The notes: generated from the letters alone by a model not told the origin. 8,933 nucleotides of DNA from Candidatus Saccharimonadota bacterium (GCA_029288275.1 JARIHM010000149.1:1-8933); one strand, 5' to 3'; counted from the stretch's first letter, positions 1 to 5,706 are shown. Numbers and translations: made by a program.

Positions 1-1
1 G

Positions 2-916
2 CCGACTCCTACGCCGACTCAAAAGGCCTCACCGCTGACGGGCCTAATGGTTGATCCGGCTACGGCCGCGCGGCCGATCATTGGTGTGATTATCGAGAAC
101 CATCCAGACGCGCGGCCACAGTCGGGCCTGAGCCAAGCCGGCGTGGTCTATGAGGCCAACGCCGAGGGTGGCATCACCCGGTTTGAGGCCTTCTTCCTGG
201 ATCAGCAGCCGCTCACCATTGGGCCGGTCCGGAGCCTGCGTACCTACTTCCTGGACTGGGGCGAGGAATTTAATGCGCCCATCGCCCACGCTGGCGGCAA
301 CGCCGATGCGCTCGATGAAGTCGGTCCCACCGGTATGAAAGACCTCAATGCGCTGGTTATTGGCACGCCTTACTTCTACCGTACCACCGACCGAGTAGCA
401 CCCCACAATCTCTACACCAGCTCCGATTTGCTAGGTCAGCTGATGGCGGCCAAAGGCTTCAATCAGCCGAGCAATTTCACCCCCAGCCCACGCAAGGCCG
501 ACACGCCCAACGCGAGCTCACAACACCCCAACATCCACATTGATTACTCATACAATGGCTATCAGGTCGACTACACTTACAATCCCACCACCAACGACTA
601 TGCTCGTAATCTGGCCGGCGCACCGCACACCGATCGCAATACTGGCCAGCAGATCCACGTTAAAAACGTGGTGGTGGAGTATATGCCCACCAGCTACGGC
701 ACCACTCGTATTGGTGAATCGACCGTTATCATGCAGACCGTAGGGCAGGGGCAGGGCGTGGTCTTCCGCGACGGCGACGCTATTCCATGCACCTGGATCA
801 AGACCTCGCGTGACACCCGGACTCGCTTAGTCGACAGCGCCGGTAAGGACATTCCACTCGATGCCGGCAATACTTGGTACTCCATCGTGCCGGTAGGCAA
901 GAGCGTAACGTATTAG
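2..916 (+). CDS. DUF3048 (YerB-like) exported protein, 5' end outside window
   Basis: The frame is open from the first bases and reads a Pro-Thr repeat, then S-P-L-T-G-L, before the ATG at 47. That is how DUF3048 proteins enter their first domain, so the gene starts upstream and 47 is not the start. The missing part probably holds a signal peptide or membrane anchor, with the Pro-Thr stretch as linker. About 304 residues are visible. The N-terminal DUF3048 domain shows E-N-H-P-D-A-R-P-Q-S-G-L, V-V-Y-E-A, E-G-G-I-T-R-F and later R-V-A-P-H-N-L-Y-T. The C-terminal DUF3048 domain runs from about I-D-Y-S-Y-N to the end, with H-V-K-N-V-V-V-E and a closing T-W-Y-S-I-V-P. The family is named after Bacillus YerB, and its biochemical role is not firmly known to me. 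It is the first visible gene of an operon; seven bases separate it from the Nudix gene. Family call is secure, function is not. Confidence 0.93.
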   Translation, partial: PTPTPTQKASPLTGLMVDPATAARPIIGVIIENHPDARPQSGLSQAGVVYEANAEGGITRFEAFFLDQQPLTIGPVRSLRTYFLDWGEEFNAPIAHAGGNADALDEVGPTGMKDLNALVIGTPYFYRTTDRVAPHNLYTSSDLLGQLMAAKGFNQPSNFTPSPRKADTPNASSQHPNIHIDYSYNGYQVDYTYNPTTNDYARNLAGAPHTDRNTGQQIHVKNVVVEYMPTSYGTTRIGESTVIMQTVGQGQGVVFRDGDAIPCTWIKTSRDTRTRLVDSAGKDIPLDAGNTWYSIVPVGKSVTY

Positions 917-923
917 GAAATTC

Positions 924-1475
924 ATGCCAAAAGAAACCGCCACTATCATCCATGTCCATACGCTCTTTACCAACCTGCTGCGGCCGCGGTCAGCATTGAT
1001 TGTGCCATTTGATGGCCAAACGGTCGTGCTCGGCACCAAGGGTTACCTGTATGACCTGCCCCGGCTGATCGGTGGCGGCATTGAGCCAGATGAAACGCCA
1101 CTAGCTGGTGCGGTCCGTGAATTCAAGGAAGAGACCGACCAAACAACGCCGCTCAAGCCGCTCTGCACCATCCCGATTCACGCCATCGCCAAAGACGGCC
1201 AGACCGCCGATCTAACCGTCTACTGCTTCACTACGCCCATGGCGCCCGAGTACACCGCACATGACGACCTGCTGGGCACCGTTATGCTGCCGCTCGAAGA
1301 ACTACAAGCTGTAGCCGAAAAGATGGCCCTTCTGCCGGATCAATGGATGGACGGCTACAACGGCCGCTTTAACTGGCAAGACTGGGGTGCTCTGTATAGT
1401 CTGGTACACAAGCAGGTGTACCGGGCTTTGACGCGTCAATCCGCTTATGGTAAAACCATAGTAGATGAAGGCTAA
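924..1475 (+). CDS. Nudix hydrolase
   Basis: This 183-residue soluble protein carries a Nudix box at residues 51-72: G51, five residues, E57, seven residues, then R65-E66-F-K-E69-E70. The metal-binding glutamates are all present, but the usual closing Gly-hydrophobic pair is Asp72-Gln73. Nudix enzymes cleave a nucleoside diphosphate joined to another group, with Mg or Mn; the substrate cannot be read here. The beta-rich start, the box near residue 50 and the hydrophobic P-L-E-E-L stretch after it resemble ADP-sugar or nucleotide pyrophosphatases in size. AGGA four to five bases after the previous stop gives a ribosome site with suitable spacing to ATG 924. It sits between DUF3048 and RlpA genes and overlaps the latter by 11 bases, so it is almost certainly co-transcribed and coupled. 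Confidence 0.88.
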   Translation: MPKETATIIHVHTLFTNLLRPRSALIVPFDGQTVVLGTKGYLYDLPRLIGGGIEPDETPLAGAVREFKEETDQTTPLKPLCTIPIHAIAKDGQTADLTVYCFTTPMAPEYTAHDDLLGTVMLPLEELQAVAEKMALLPDQWMDGYNGRFNWQDWGALYSLVHKQVYRALTRQSAYGKTIVDEG

Positions 1476-2088
1476 AACCAAACGACGCATCAAACACGTT
1501 CTCACAAAAAAGAAGCTCGTCAGCCGTAAAACTTCACGCCGCGTGCTGCGAACGTTTAGTGTGCTCTTAGCTACAATCTGCACCGGCTCACTAGCCTACG
1601 CCATTGCCGTAACTCGCCCCGTGGTGAGTGTAGCAGTACACGGCAGCGGGCCAGATGGCCGGGTTATTAGCGCGCCCGTCGTGGCCACCCCTACGCCTAC
1701 GCCGCCGGGCGTGGTAGCTCAAAGCGGCCGGGCCTCCTGGTATGCCTTTGGCCTGCCAGCGCCAGACGCCATTACCTGCGCCTCCCGGACGTTTCCACGC
1801 GGCACCTATCTGGACGTGAAAGACCTCTACAACGGCCATCACGTAATTTGCCATGTCAATGACTATGGCCCCGAAGCCTGGACCGGGCGGGTTATCGACT
1901 TGTCGCGCGGCTCGTTCCGCCAAGTGGATGATCTAGGCCGCGGCACCATTCCGGTAGAGATCAGCGTGGCCAGCGGCCAAAGCGGCCTCAATCTCCCAAT
2001 CGCCAACGATATTGCTGCTCTCATCGGCTACAACCTGTGCCACCAGAAGTTCTCGCCGCAGTACTGCGAAGCCCATCGCCAAGACTAG
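1465..2088 (+). CDS. RlpA-like double-psi beta-barrel protein, membrane-anchored
   Basis: The 207-residue protein starts with about 28 very basic residues, then one membrane segment near residues 31-49, a Pro-Thr linker (75-82), and an RlpA/double-psi beta-barrel domain from about 86 to 168. Marks of the family are G-R-A-S-W-Y (88-93), C105-A-S-R, P111-R-G-T, V131-N-D-Y-G-P (131-136) and the I-D-L-S-R run containing D145. RlpA proteins bind or cleave peptidoglycan glycan strands; classical members are lytic transglycosylases acting on naked glycan. The usual His in the T-A-x-H motif is replaced by Ser-Arg here, as in the C-A-S-R-T variants, so catalysis is uncertain. C105/C129 and C192/C201 could form disulfides outside the cell. 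There is no SPOR domain. The start codon lies inside the Nudix gene, so translation is probably coupled. No terminator follows; the next promoter begins 12 bases later. Confidence 0.87.
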   Translation: MKAKTKRRIKHVLTKKKLVSRKTSRRVLRTFSVLLATICTGSLAYAIAVTRPVVSVAVHGSGPDGRVISAPVVATPTPTPPGVVAQSGRASWYAFGLPAPDAITCASRTFPRGTYLDVKDLYNGHHVICHVNDYGPEAWTGRVIDLSRGSFRQVDDLGRGTIPVEISVASGQSGLNLPIANDIAALIGYNLCHQKFSPQYCEAHRQD

Positions 2089-2099
2089 CACCAGCATCC

Positions 2100-2127
2100 T
2101 TGAAATATGCTCAGTTTGCAGTATACT
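2100..2127 (+). promoter_or_regulatory. Promoter for the 2173 gene
   Basis: TTGAAA (2100-2105), 16 bases, then TATACT (2122-2127) is close to the sigma-70 consensus. Transcription would begin near 2134. This places the ATG at 2107 upstream of the RNA start and supports the GTG at 2173 as the true start. Confidence 0.72.
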
Positions 2128-2129
2128 GC
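2118..2129. promoter_or_regulatory. Perfect 12-base palindrome over the -10 element (possible operator)
   Basis: GCAGTATACTGC is a perfect palindrome that fully covers the -10 hexamer TATACT. A dimeric repressor bound here would block the promoter. The regulator is unknown; the match is by position and symmetry only. Confidence 0.4.
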
Positions 2130-2172
2130 CAGAGACTTAACATCCACGCCAAACCCTAGAAGGGTGGACAAC

Positions 2173-2415
2173 GTGCCACAACCGCCCAGTCCGCGTGACA
2201 CCCACAACGTTGCCGTCTGGCTCTACGAGAATCGCCATGCCGGCCCTGGCCGGATTGCCCTCAACGGCGTAAGAGGCTTCGCCGGCGCCCCCGCCGATCT
2301 GGACAGCGTCGAAGCGATCGAAGCGTTCCTCAAGAGCTCGCCAGGAGCCGCGCACCACGCCATCGGCCTCTTTCAGCTCAGCCGGGTTGGATCCAGGCAG
2401 AAGCAAAAGTGCTAA
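2173..2415 (+). CDS. Small protein of unknown function, 80 residues
   Basis: Not a family I recognise. GTG 2173 is chosen because the promoter (2100-2127) starts RNA near 2134 and an AGAAGG site at 2158-2163 lies nine bases before it; ATG 2107 in the same frame would not be on the message, and GTG 2164 is too close to the AGAAGG. The protein begins M-P-Q-P-P-S-P, has a hydrophobic V-A-V-W-L stretch, then H-A-G-P, an acidic D-L-D-S-V-E-A-I-E-A-F-L segment that should be helical, and ends K-Q-K-C. No signal peptide or membrane segment is seen. The spacing H-x-G-P, D, F, H matches the protein encoded at 2835-3083 without gaps over about 42 positions, so the two may be distant relatives. A terminator follows eight bases after the stop. 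RlpA-operon messages may also read into it. Confidence 0.6.
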   Translation: MPQPPSPRDTHNVAVWLYENRHAGPGRIALNGVRGFAGAPADLDSVEAIEAFLKSSPGAAHHAIGLFQLSRVGSRQKQKC

Positions 2416-2422
2416 CTAGTCA

Positions 2423-2451
2423 AAACCCTGGACCAAGCTGGTCCAGGGTTT
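2423..2451. terminator. Bidirectional terminator between convergent genes
   Basis: AAACCCTGGACC (2423-2434) pairs perfectly with GGTCCAGGGTTT (2440-2451), 12 base pairs plus an A-T closing a tiny loop. T-rich sequence follows on the plus strand (TTTCAATTT) and GGGTTTTG closes it on the minus strand, so it can end both the 2173 gene and the minus gene at 2503. Confidence 0.85.
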
Positions 2452-2502
2452 CAATTTGCCCGAAGAAGTTGGGGGCTCCTAAAGCAAGCCATAAGCTGGA
2501 AA

Positions 2503-2736
2503 CTAATCATCAACCGAGAACACCCGGCTGACAAACTCCGGGAACCACTGGCCATCGTGCCAGACCAGAACCTGCAACCTGGCCGACCGAATAGATGTCA
2601 GCTTGTACCCTTCGGGACGATGATGGCGGGCCTTCCTGAGCAGCTCTTTCTGATTAGTGGCATTCATTTTCACAGAGCGCTCGGCAGCGTTCATCTTTGT
2701 ATGCGCTGCATAACGAGCCTCAAATTGCTCGTCCAT
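2503..2736 (-). CDS. Small basic protein of unknown function, 77 residues
   Basis: Not recognised. The longest frame begins at 2745, but the GAGAGG ribosome site (2746-2751) touches that ATG with no gap; the ATG three codons on (2736) lies nine bases away and is the better start. The protein is M-D-E-Q-F-E-A-R then a helical, Lys/Asn-rich middle (N-Q-K-E-L-L-R-K-A-R-H-H-R), a beta-looking R-L-Q-V-L-V-W-H-D-G-Q-W-F patch, and an acidic V-D-D end. No membrane segment or cysteines. It stops at TAG, shares the hairpin at 2423-2451 with the gene facing it, and is divergent from the 2835 gene with overlapping promoters, which suggests shared control. A regulator or antitoxin-like role would fit the size and placement but nothing in the sequence proves it. 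Confidence 0.6.
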   Translation of the reverse strand: MDEQFEARYAAHTKMNAAERSVKMNATNQKELLRKARHHRPEGYKLTSIRSARLQVLVWHDGQWFPEFVSRVFSVDD

Positions 2737-2762
2737 GTCGGACATCCTCTCGTGGTTTTAGG

Positions 2763-2791
2763 ATATCAGTGGTGTAATATCGTGTTGGCAA
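2763..2791 (-). promoter_or_regulatory. Weak promoter for the minus gene at 2503-2736
   Basis: On the minus strand TTGCCA (2791-2786), 17 bases, then TGATAT (2768-2763). The -35 is good, the -10 poor. RNA would start near 2756, just ahead of the GAGAGG site. The -35 overlaps the -35 of the divergent plus promoter. Confidence 0.4.
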
Positions 2792-2813
2792 AGTAAAATC
2801 ACCGTCATATTCT
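2785..2813 (+). promoter_or_regulatory. Promoter for the 2835 gene
   Basis: TTGGCA (2785-2790), a 17-base spacer, and TATTCT (2808-2813). RNA would begin near 2820, just before the GAGGAGG ribosome site at 2824-2830. Confidence 0.6.
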
Positions 2814-2834
2814 CTAGTTTTCTGAGGAGGATGT

Positions 2835-3083
2835 ATGCCGCACCCATCTGATCGGCCGAGTGACATACCTGAAGACGTCTGGCTCGCTGCGCTATGGCTC
2901 CTTGGCCCAAACGGACACGTTGGGCCAGCCGCGGTGCTGCGTAAGTGGCTCAATGACAACCACAATTACTACGGCTACTGGGATCCCGAAGACGTCGCGC
3001 GCAAGTTTATGTCAAAGCGAAGCATCCGAAACCACGTAGTGGCCTACCACAAGCGTCATGGCGGTGGAAGCAAGAGCTGCTAA
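2835..3083 (+). CDS. Small protein of unknown function, helix-turn-helix-like, 82 residues
   Basis: ATG 2835 follows a strong GAGGAGG site by four bases; an overlapping ATG at 2831 opens only six codons. The protein starts M-P-H-P-S-D, then an amphipathic D-V-W-L-A-A-L-W-L-L, G-H-V-G-P-A-A-V-L-R-K-W-L, an aromatic loop N-Y-Y-G-Y-W, and a basic C-terminal half whose V-A-R-K-F-M-S-K-R-S-I-R-N-H-V-V-A-Y segment looks like a helix-turn-helix of the 'skrtir' type. It ends H-G-G-G-S-K-S-C. DNA binding is my inference; no family is recognised. Residue spacing H-x-G-P, D, F, H equals that of the 2173 protein. It has its own promoter and a strong terminator six bases after the stop, so it is a single-gene unit, divergent from the 2503 gene. 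Confidence 0.7.
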   Translation: MPHPSDRPSDIPEDVWLAALWLLGPNGHVGPAAVLRKWLNDNHNYYGYWDPEDVARKFMSKRSIRNHVVAYHKRHGGGSKSC

Positions 3084-3088
3084 CCAAA

Positions 3089-3117
3089 AAGCCCCGAGCG
3101 TTTCTCGCTCGGGGCTT
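3089..3117. terminator. Bidirectional terminator between the 2835 gene and the FKBP gene
   Basis: AAGCCCCGAGCG (3089-3100) pairs with CGCTCGGGGCTT (3106-3117), a perfect 12-base stem with a five-base loop. On the minus strand it is followed by TTTTTGG, a strong intrinsic terminator for the FKBP gene; on the plus strand TTCACTTT follows. Confidence 0.9.
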
Positions 3118-3131
3118 CACTTTGCCCTAGA

Positions 3132-3605
3132 TTACTGAACGTTCAGCAGCTCCACCTCAAAGGTGAGGGTCGAGTTGGCCGGGATCGAGCCATTAGCCAT
3201 CGAGCCATAGCCGAGGCTAGGCGGAATTACCAGCTTACGCTTGCCACCCACCTTCATGCCAGCCACACCCTGGTCCCAGCCTTTGATGACCTCACCGGCG
3301 CCCAGATTGAAACTAAACGGCTGGTTACGGTCGTAAGACGAGTCAAACTTGGCGCCATTGGCTAGGGTACCAACATAGTTAACGGTAACCTTCTTGCCGG
3401 CTACGGCTTCGGCGCCGGTACCCACTACCTCATCGGTGCTTTGGAGCTGGCCGGAATCAGCCGCAGCACTCGGCGTGGGCGTGGCCGAAGCATCGCCGCT
3501 CGAAGAATTAGAATTCCCGGTTGAATGATTAAAGAACACTACGCCTCCTATAATTAAACCAATCACAGCGATGGCCGCGACCACCGCCAGAATGCGGGTT
3601 GTCAT
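3132..3605 (-). CDS. Membrane-anchored FKBP-type peptidyl-prolyl cis-trans isomerase
   Basis: The 157-residue protein has one membrane segment at residues 5-26 acting as signal anchor, a Ser/Asn/Thr/Pro-rich linker (30-52), and a complete FKBP domain from about 58 to the end. The domain keeps the standard pocket: Y77 (V-N-Y-V-G), F87-D88, F99, V106-I107, W110, Y133 (L-G-Y-G) and F149. FKBPs speed cis-trans turning of Xaa-Pro bonds; this one would work outside the membrane, probably helping exported proteins fold. It is the single-domain type without the long helical dimerisation arm of FkpA. AGGA eight bases before the ATG and an extended -10 at 3640-3632 support the start. It shares a terminator with the gene facing it and its promoter region with the divergent kinase gene. 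Confidence 0.95.
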   Translation of the reverse strand: MTTRILAVVAAIAVIGLIIGGVVFFNHSTGNSNSSSGDASATPTPSAAADSGQLQSTDEVVGTGAEAVAGKKVTVNYVGTLANGAKFDSSYDRNQPFSFNLGAGEVIKGWDQGVAGMKVGGKRKLVIPPSLGYGSMANGSIPANSTLTFEVELLNVQ

Positions 3606-3631
3606 GTACGATTTCCTGTTAGTCGCTCATC

Positions 3632-3640
3632 ATTGTATCA
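3632..3640 (-). promoter_or_regulatory. Extended -10 promoter for the FKBP gene
   Basis: On the minus strand TGATACAAT gives a TG-extended -10 (TACAAT). No good -35 is seen at the usual distance, as is common for extended -10 promoters. RNA would begin near 3625, leaving a leader of about 20 bases with the AGGA site. Confidence 0.55.
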
Positions 3641-3644
3641 TCTC

Positions 3645-3673
3645 TGGCCAGATGGCATCTTAAGCATTAGAAT
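3645..3673 (+). promoter_or_regulatory. Promoter for the kinase gene, probably giving a leaderless message
   Basis: TGGCCA (3645-3650), 17 bases, TAGAAT (3668-3673). The normal start of RNA, about seven bases on, falls on the A of ATG 3681. No Shine-Dalgarno sequence precedes either ATG (3675 or 3681), which agrees with a leaderless start. Confidence 0.5.
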
Positions 3674-3680
3674 TATGAGC

Positions 3681-5213
3681 ATGAAGCCGAACCATTTTAA
3701 GCGCCAGAGCTTATCGCTCTTCTTTATTGTCACGCTCATTCCGGCGCTGGTGGTGGCGGCCATTTGGTACGTTAATTCACAGACCGATGCCGGGCCGCTG
3801 ATTCTGGATTTTCGCTCGTTTGTCCTACCGGTGATCTTACTGGGTATATTGCCGGCCATGGTGCTCAGCTACTTGTTTGCCGAGCTGCTAGCCCGGCCGG
3901 TGCGACGCATTCATAATGCGGTGCTGGAGCTTGCCAAAGGCAATTTTAACGCTCATTTCCAAACGCACGATGCCGGTGAATTTCGCGAGATTGGCACGGC
4001 GCTCGACCTCGTAGCCACTCGGCTGCGCCAGACCCTGTCGCAGGCCGCCAGCGAGACTAATATCATTGAGGCCGAGCGCAACAAGTTGCGTAGCGTGCTC
4101 AACTCCATGACCGACGGCGTGTTTGCGCTTGATAACGGCGGCCGCATCATCCTGTTCAACAAGGCTGCCAGCCAGCTTACCGGCCGCACCATCGAAGAAG
4201 TGGCCGGCCAGCTGGCCGAAAAAGTGATGCCGTTTCGCAAAAACGGCGAGCTCATCATGACGCGCTGGCTGGCCACCCAGCAAGGCGCAGGGCAGGGGAT
4301 TGGCCAATGGCGTGATCTAGAATTGTACCGCGCCGATGGCACCAGTCTCTTCGTTGACGTGCAAGCGGTAGTGGTGCCGCGTGATCCCAATGGCATCGCG
4401 GCCCTGGTAACATTCCACGATCTCACCGCTCGCGCCCAGCTCGAGCAGATGAAGGTCGACTTTGTATCGCTGGCGGCACATGAGCTACGCACGCCCCTCA
4501 CCGAGATTAAAGGCTACCTCGATATCCTGGATCATGAGGCCAAGGGTCTATCGAAGGCCAACCGCGAGTTCCTCGAGCGTAGCATAACCAGCGCCGGACG
4601 GCTAAGCGGCTTGGTCAACAACCTGCTCAATGTGGCGCGCATTGAGCATGGTGAGCTCAACTACCGGCCCGAACCGGTCAATTATTTGACCTTTATCGAG
4701 GATCTGAGCCGCGAACTGACACCACGCCTGAAGCAGCAGGATCGGGAGCTTAGTTTCAGCCTGCCAGCCAACCTACCCGAGCTCCAAGCTGACGCCACCG
4801 GCCTGCGCGAAATCCTGGTCAACTTGATCGACAACGCGGTAGCCCATACCACACCCGGGACCGGCCATATCCAGGTGACCGTCAAACGCCATCGCAACGA
4901 GATCGAAACCAGCGTCAGTGATAACGGCGTTGGCATTCCACTCGATGCCCAGGAACGGCTCTTTACGAAGTTCTTCCGCGTCAACGAGCTGAAATCATCC
5001 ACCCGAGGCACTGGTCTGGGTCTGTATATTTGCCGCTCTATCGTCGAAGCCCACGGCGGCCACATCTGGGTAGAATCGAGTGAAGGCCACGGTGCCACTT
5101 TTACCTTCCGCTTACCGCTCAGTGCTGTTGCGACTCATCATCCGGCGCGTCATAATACTCATAACGTTAGCCGAGGAGCTCATGGCTGGATCAAAGAATC
5201 TCCTGTTCGTTGA
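3681..5213 (+). CDS. Sensor histidine kinase (2 TM, HAMP, PAS, HisKA, HATPase)
   Basis: This 510-residue kinase (numbered from ATG 3681; ATG 3675 would add two residues) has membrane segments near 11-31 and 46-67 with only about 15 residues between them outside the cell, so it may sense the membrane or an internal signal. A HAMP linker (68-120) leads to a PAS domain (about 135-250, starting L-R-S-V-L-N-S-M-T-D-G-V-F-A-L), then the dimerisation domain with H267 in A-A-H-E-L-R-T-P-L, and the ATP domain: N box N381-L-I-D-N385, G1 D414-N-G-V-G418, F box F-T-K-F-F-R-V, G2 G443-T-G-L-G-L. The order matches PhoR/WalK-type kinases, and all catalytic motifs are intact. The domain should end near residue 480 (F-R-L-P-L); the last 30 residues are a His/Arg-rich tail encoded over the promoter and ribosome site of the next gene, which it overlaps by 32 bases. 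Stops at TGA. Confidence 0.95.
   Translation: MKPNHFKRQSLSLFFIVTLIPALVVAAIWYVNSQTDAGPLILDFRSFVLPVILLGILPAMVLSYLFAELLARPVRRIHNAVLELAKGNFNAHFQTHDAGEFREIGTALDLVATRLRQTLSQAASETNIIEAERNKLRSVLNSMTDGVFALDNGGRIILFNKAASQLTGRTIEEVAGQLAEKVMPFRKNGELIMTRWLATQQGAGQGIGQWRDLELYRADGTSLFVDVQAVVVPRDPNGIAALVTFHDLTARAQLEQMKVDFVSLAAHELRTPLTEIKGYLDILDHEAKGLSKANREFLERSITSAGRLSGLVNNLLNVARIEHGELNYRPEPVNYLTFIEDLSRELTPRLKQQDRELSFSLPANLPELQADATGLREILVNLIDNAVAHTTPGTGHIQVTVKRHRNEIETSVSDNGVGIPLDAQERLFTKFFRVNELKSSTRGTGLGLYICRSIVEAHGGHIWVESSEGHGATFTFRLPLSAVATHHPARHNTHNVSRGAHGWIKESPVR
5128..5156 (+). promoter_or_regulatory. Internal promoter for the receiver gene, inside the kinase gene
   Basis: TTGCGA (5128-5133), exactly 17 bases, CATAAT (5151-5156). 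RNA would begin near 5163, just ahead of the GAGGAG site at 5173-5178. It lies in the DNA that encodes the odd C-terminal tail of the kinase. Confidence 0.55.
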
Positions 5214-5559
5214 GGACGATCGCCCTATTAGCGAAATGTATGCCCGCTTACTTGAACGAGCCGGCTACCACGTAGACTTTGCATACGATGGCAATGAGGG
5301 CCTGCTCAAAGCAAAAAAGCAACATTATGACCTTATCTTGCTCGATATTATGATGCCGGAACGCACCGGCATCGAAGTGCTGCATGAGCTCCGCGGTGAG
5401 GACGGCCAAGGACATCCAGATACTAAAATTGTGCTGCTCACCAATCTAGCCCAGGACAAAACTTCGCAGGAGGCGCTTAAAAACCAGGCTGATGGCTATA
5501 TTATTAAAGCCGATATCGTACCGAGCCAGCTGGTCGAGATTGTCCAGAAACTCGTATAG
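5182..5559 (+). CDS. Stand-alone response regulator receiver (CheY-like), no output domain
   Basis: ATG 5182 is chosen because GAGGAG (5173-5178) lies three bases before it and M-A-G-S-K-N-L-L-F-V-E-D-D is a normal receiver start; the frame is open back to 5080 but that part is hydrophobic noise inside the kinase gene. The 125 residues are one receiver domain: acid pocket E11-D12-D13, phospho-acceptor D55 in L-L-D-I-M-M-P, switch Thr87, and Lys109 in I-I-K-A-D. Nothing follows the last helix, so there is no DNA-binding or enzyme domain. It should take phosphate from the kinase it overlaps and pass the signal by protein contact or act as a phosphate relay. It can be made from the kinase message or from its own promoter. 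Its 3' end has no hairpin until 5707. Confidence 0.93.
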   Translation: MAGSKNLLFVEDDRPISEMYARLLERAGYHVDFAYDGNEGLLKAKKQHYDLILLDIMMPERTGIEVLHELRGEDGQGHPDTKIVLLTNLAQDKTSQEALKNQADGYIIKADIVPSQLVEIVQKLV

Positions 5560-5706
5560 TCTCCACTGTTTATTCTTCTAAATAATTGTCTTCGAATTAA
5601 TGATTGATTAAGGGATTTGACCGGATGTTTGCGTCTGCTGGGGTGCAACAATATGGCGGTGCCAAAATATGGCACGCTTTCATGGGATGCGCCACACTTG
5701 ATGGCC
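5560..5706. other. Non-coding gap after the receiver gene
   Basis: The first 50 bases are AT-rich; then AATATGGC occurs twice, 16 bases apart (5650 and 5666), and GTGCCA/TGGCAC (5659-5664, 5670-5675) can form a small hairpin. No convincing promoter, tRNA or protein gene is seen. It is probably the long 3' end of the receiver message, or the body of a small RNA. Confidence 0.4.

Noticed and set aside
47..49. ATG 47 as the start of the DUF3048 gene
   Set aside because: The frame is open to the window edge and the residues before it match the normal S-P-L-T-G-L entry into the domain, so the gene is cut by the window.
2107..2172. Longer form of the small protein from ATG 2107
   Set aside because: ATG 2107 lies between the -35 and -10 of the promoter and has no ribosome site; GTG 2173 has both an upstream promoter and AGAAGG.
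3888..5098. Long antisense open frames across the kinase gene (3888-4307, 3953-4501, 4682-5098)
   Set aside because: They are shadows of a GC-rich, strongly supported gene, have Arg/Ser/Pro-rich nonsense-like products and no ribosome sites.
5211..5213. Recoded TGA as in Gracilibacteria/Absconditabacteria
   Set aside because: No gene needs TGA read as an amino acid; the kinase ends at this TGA, where the receiver gene already overlaps it.
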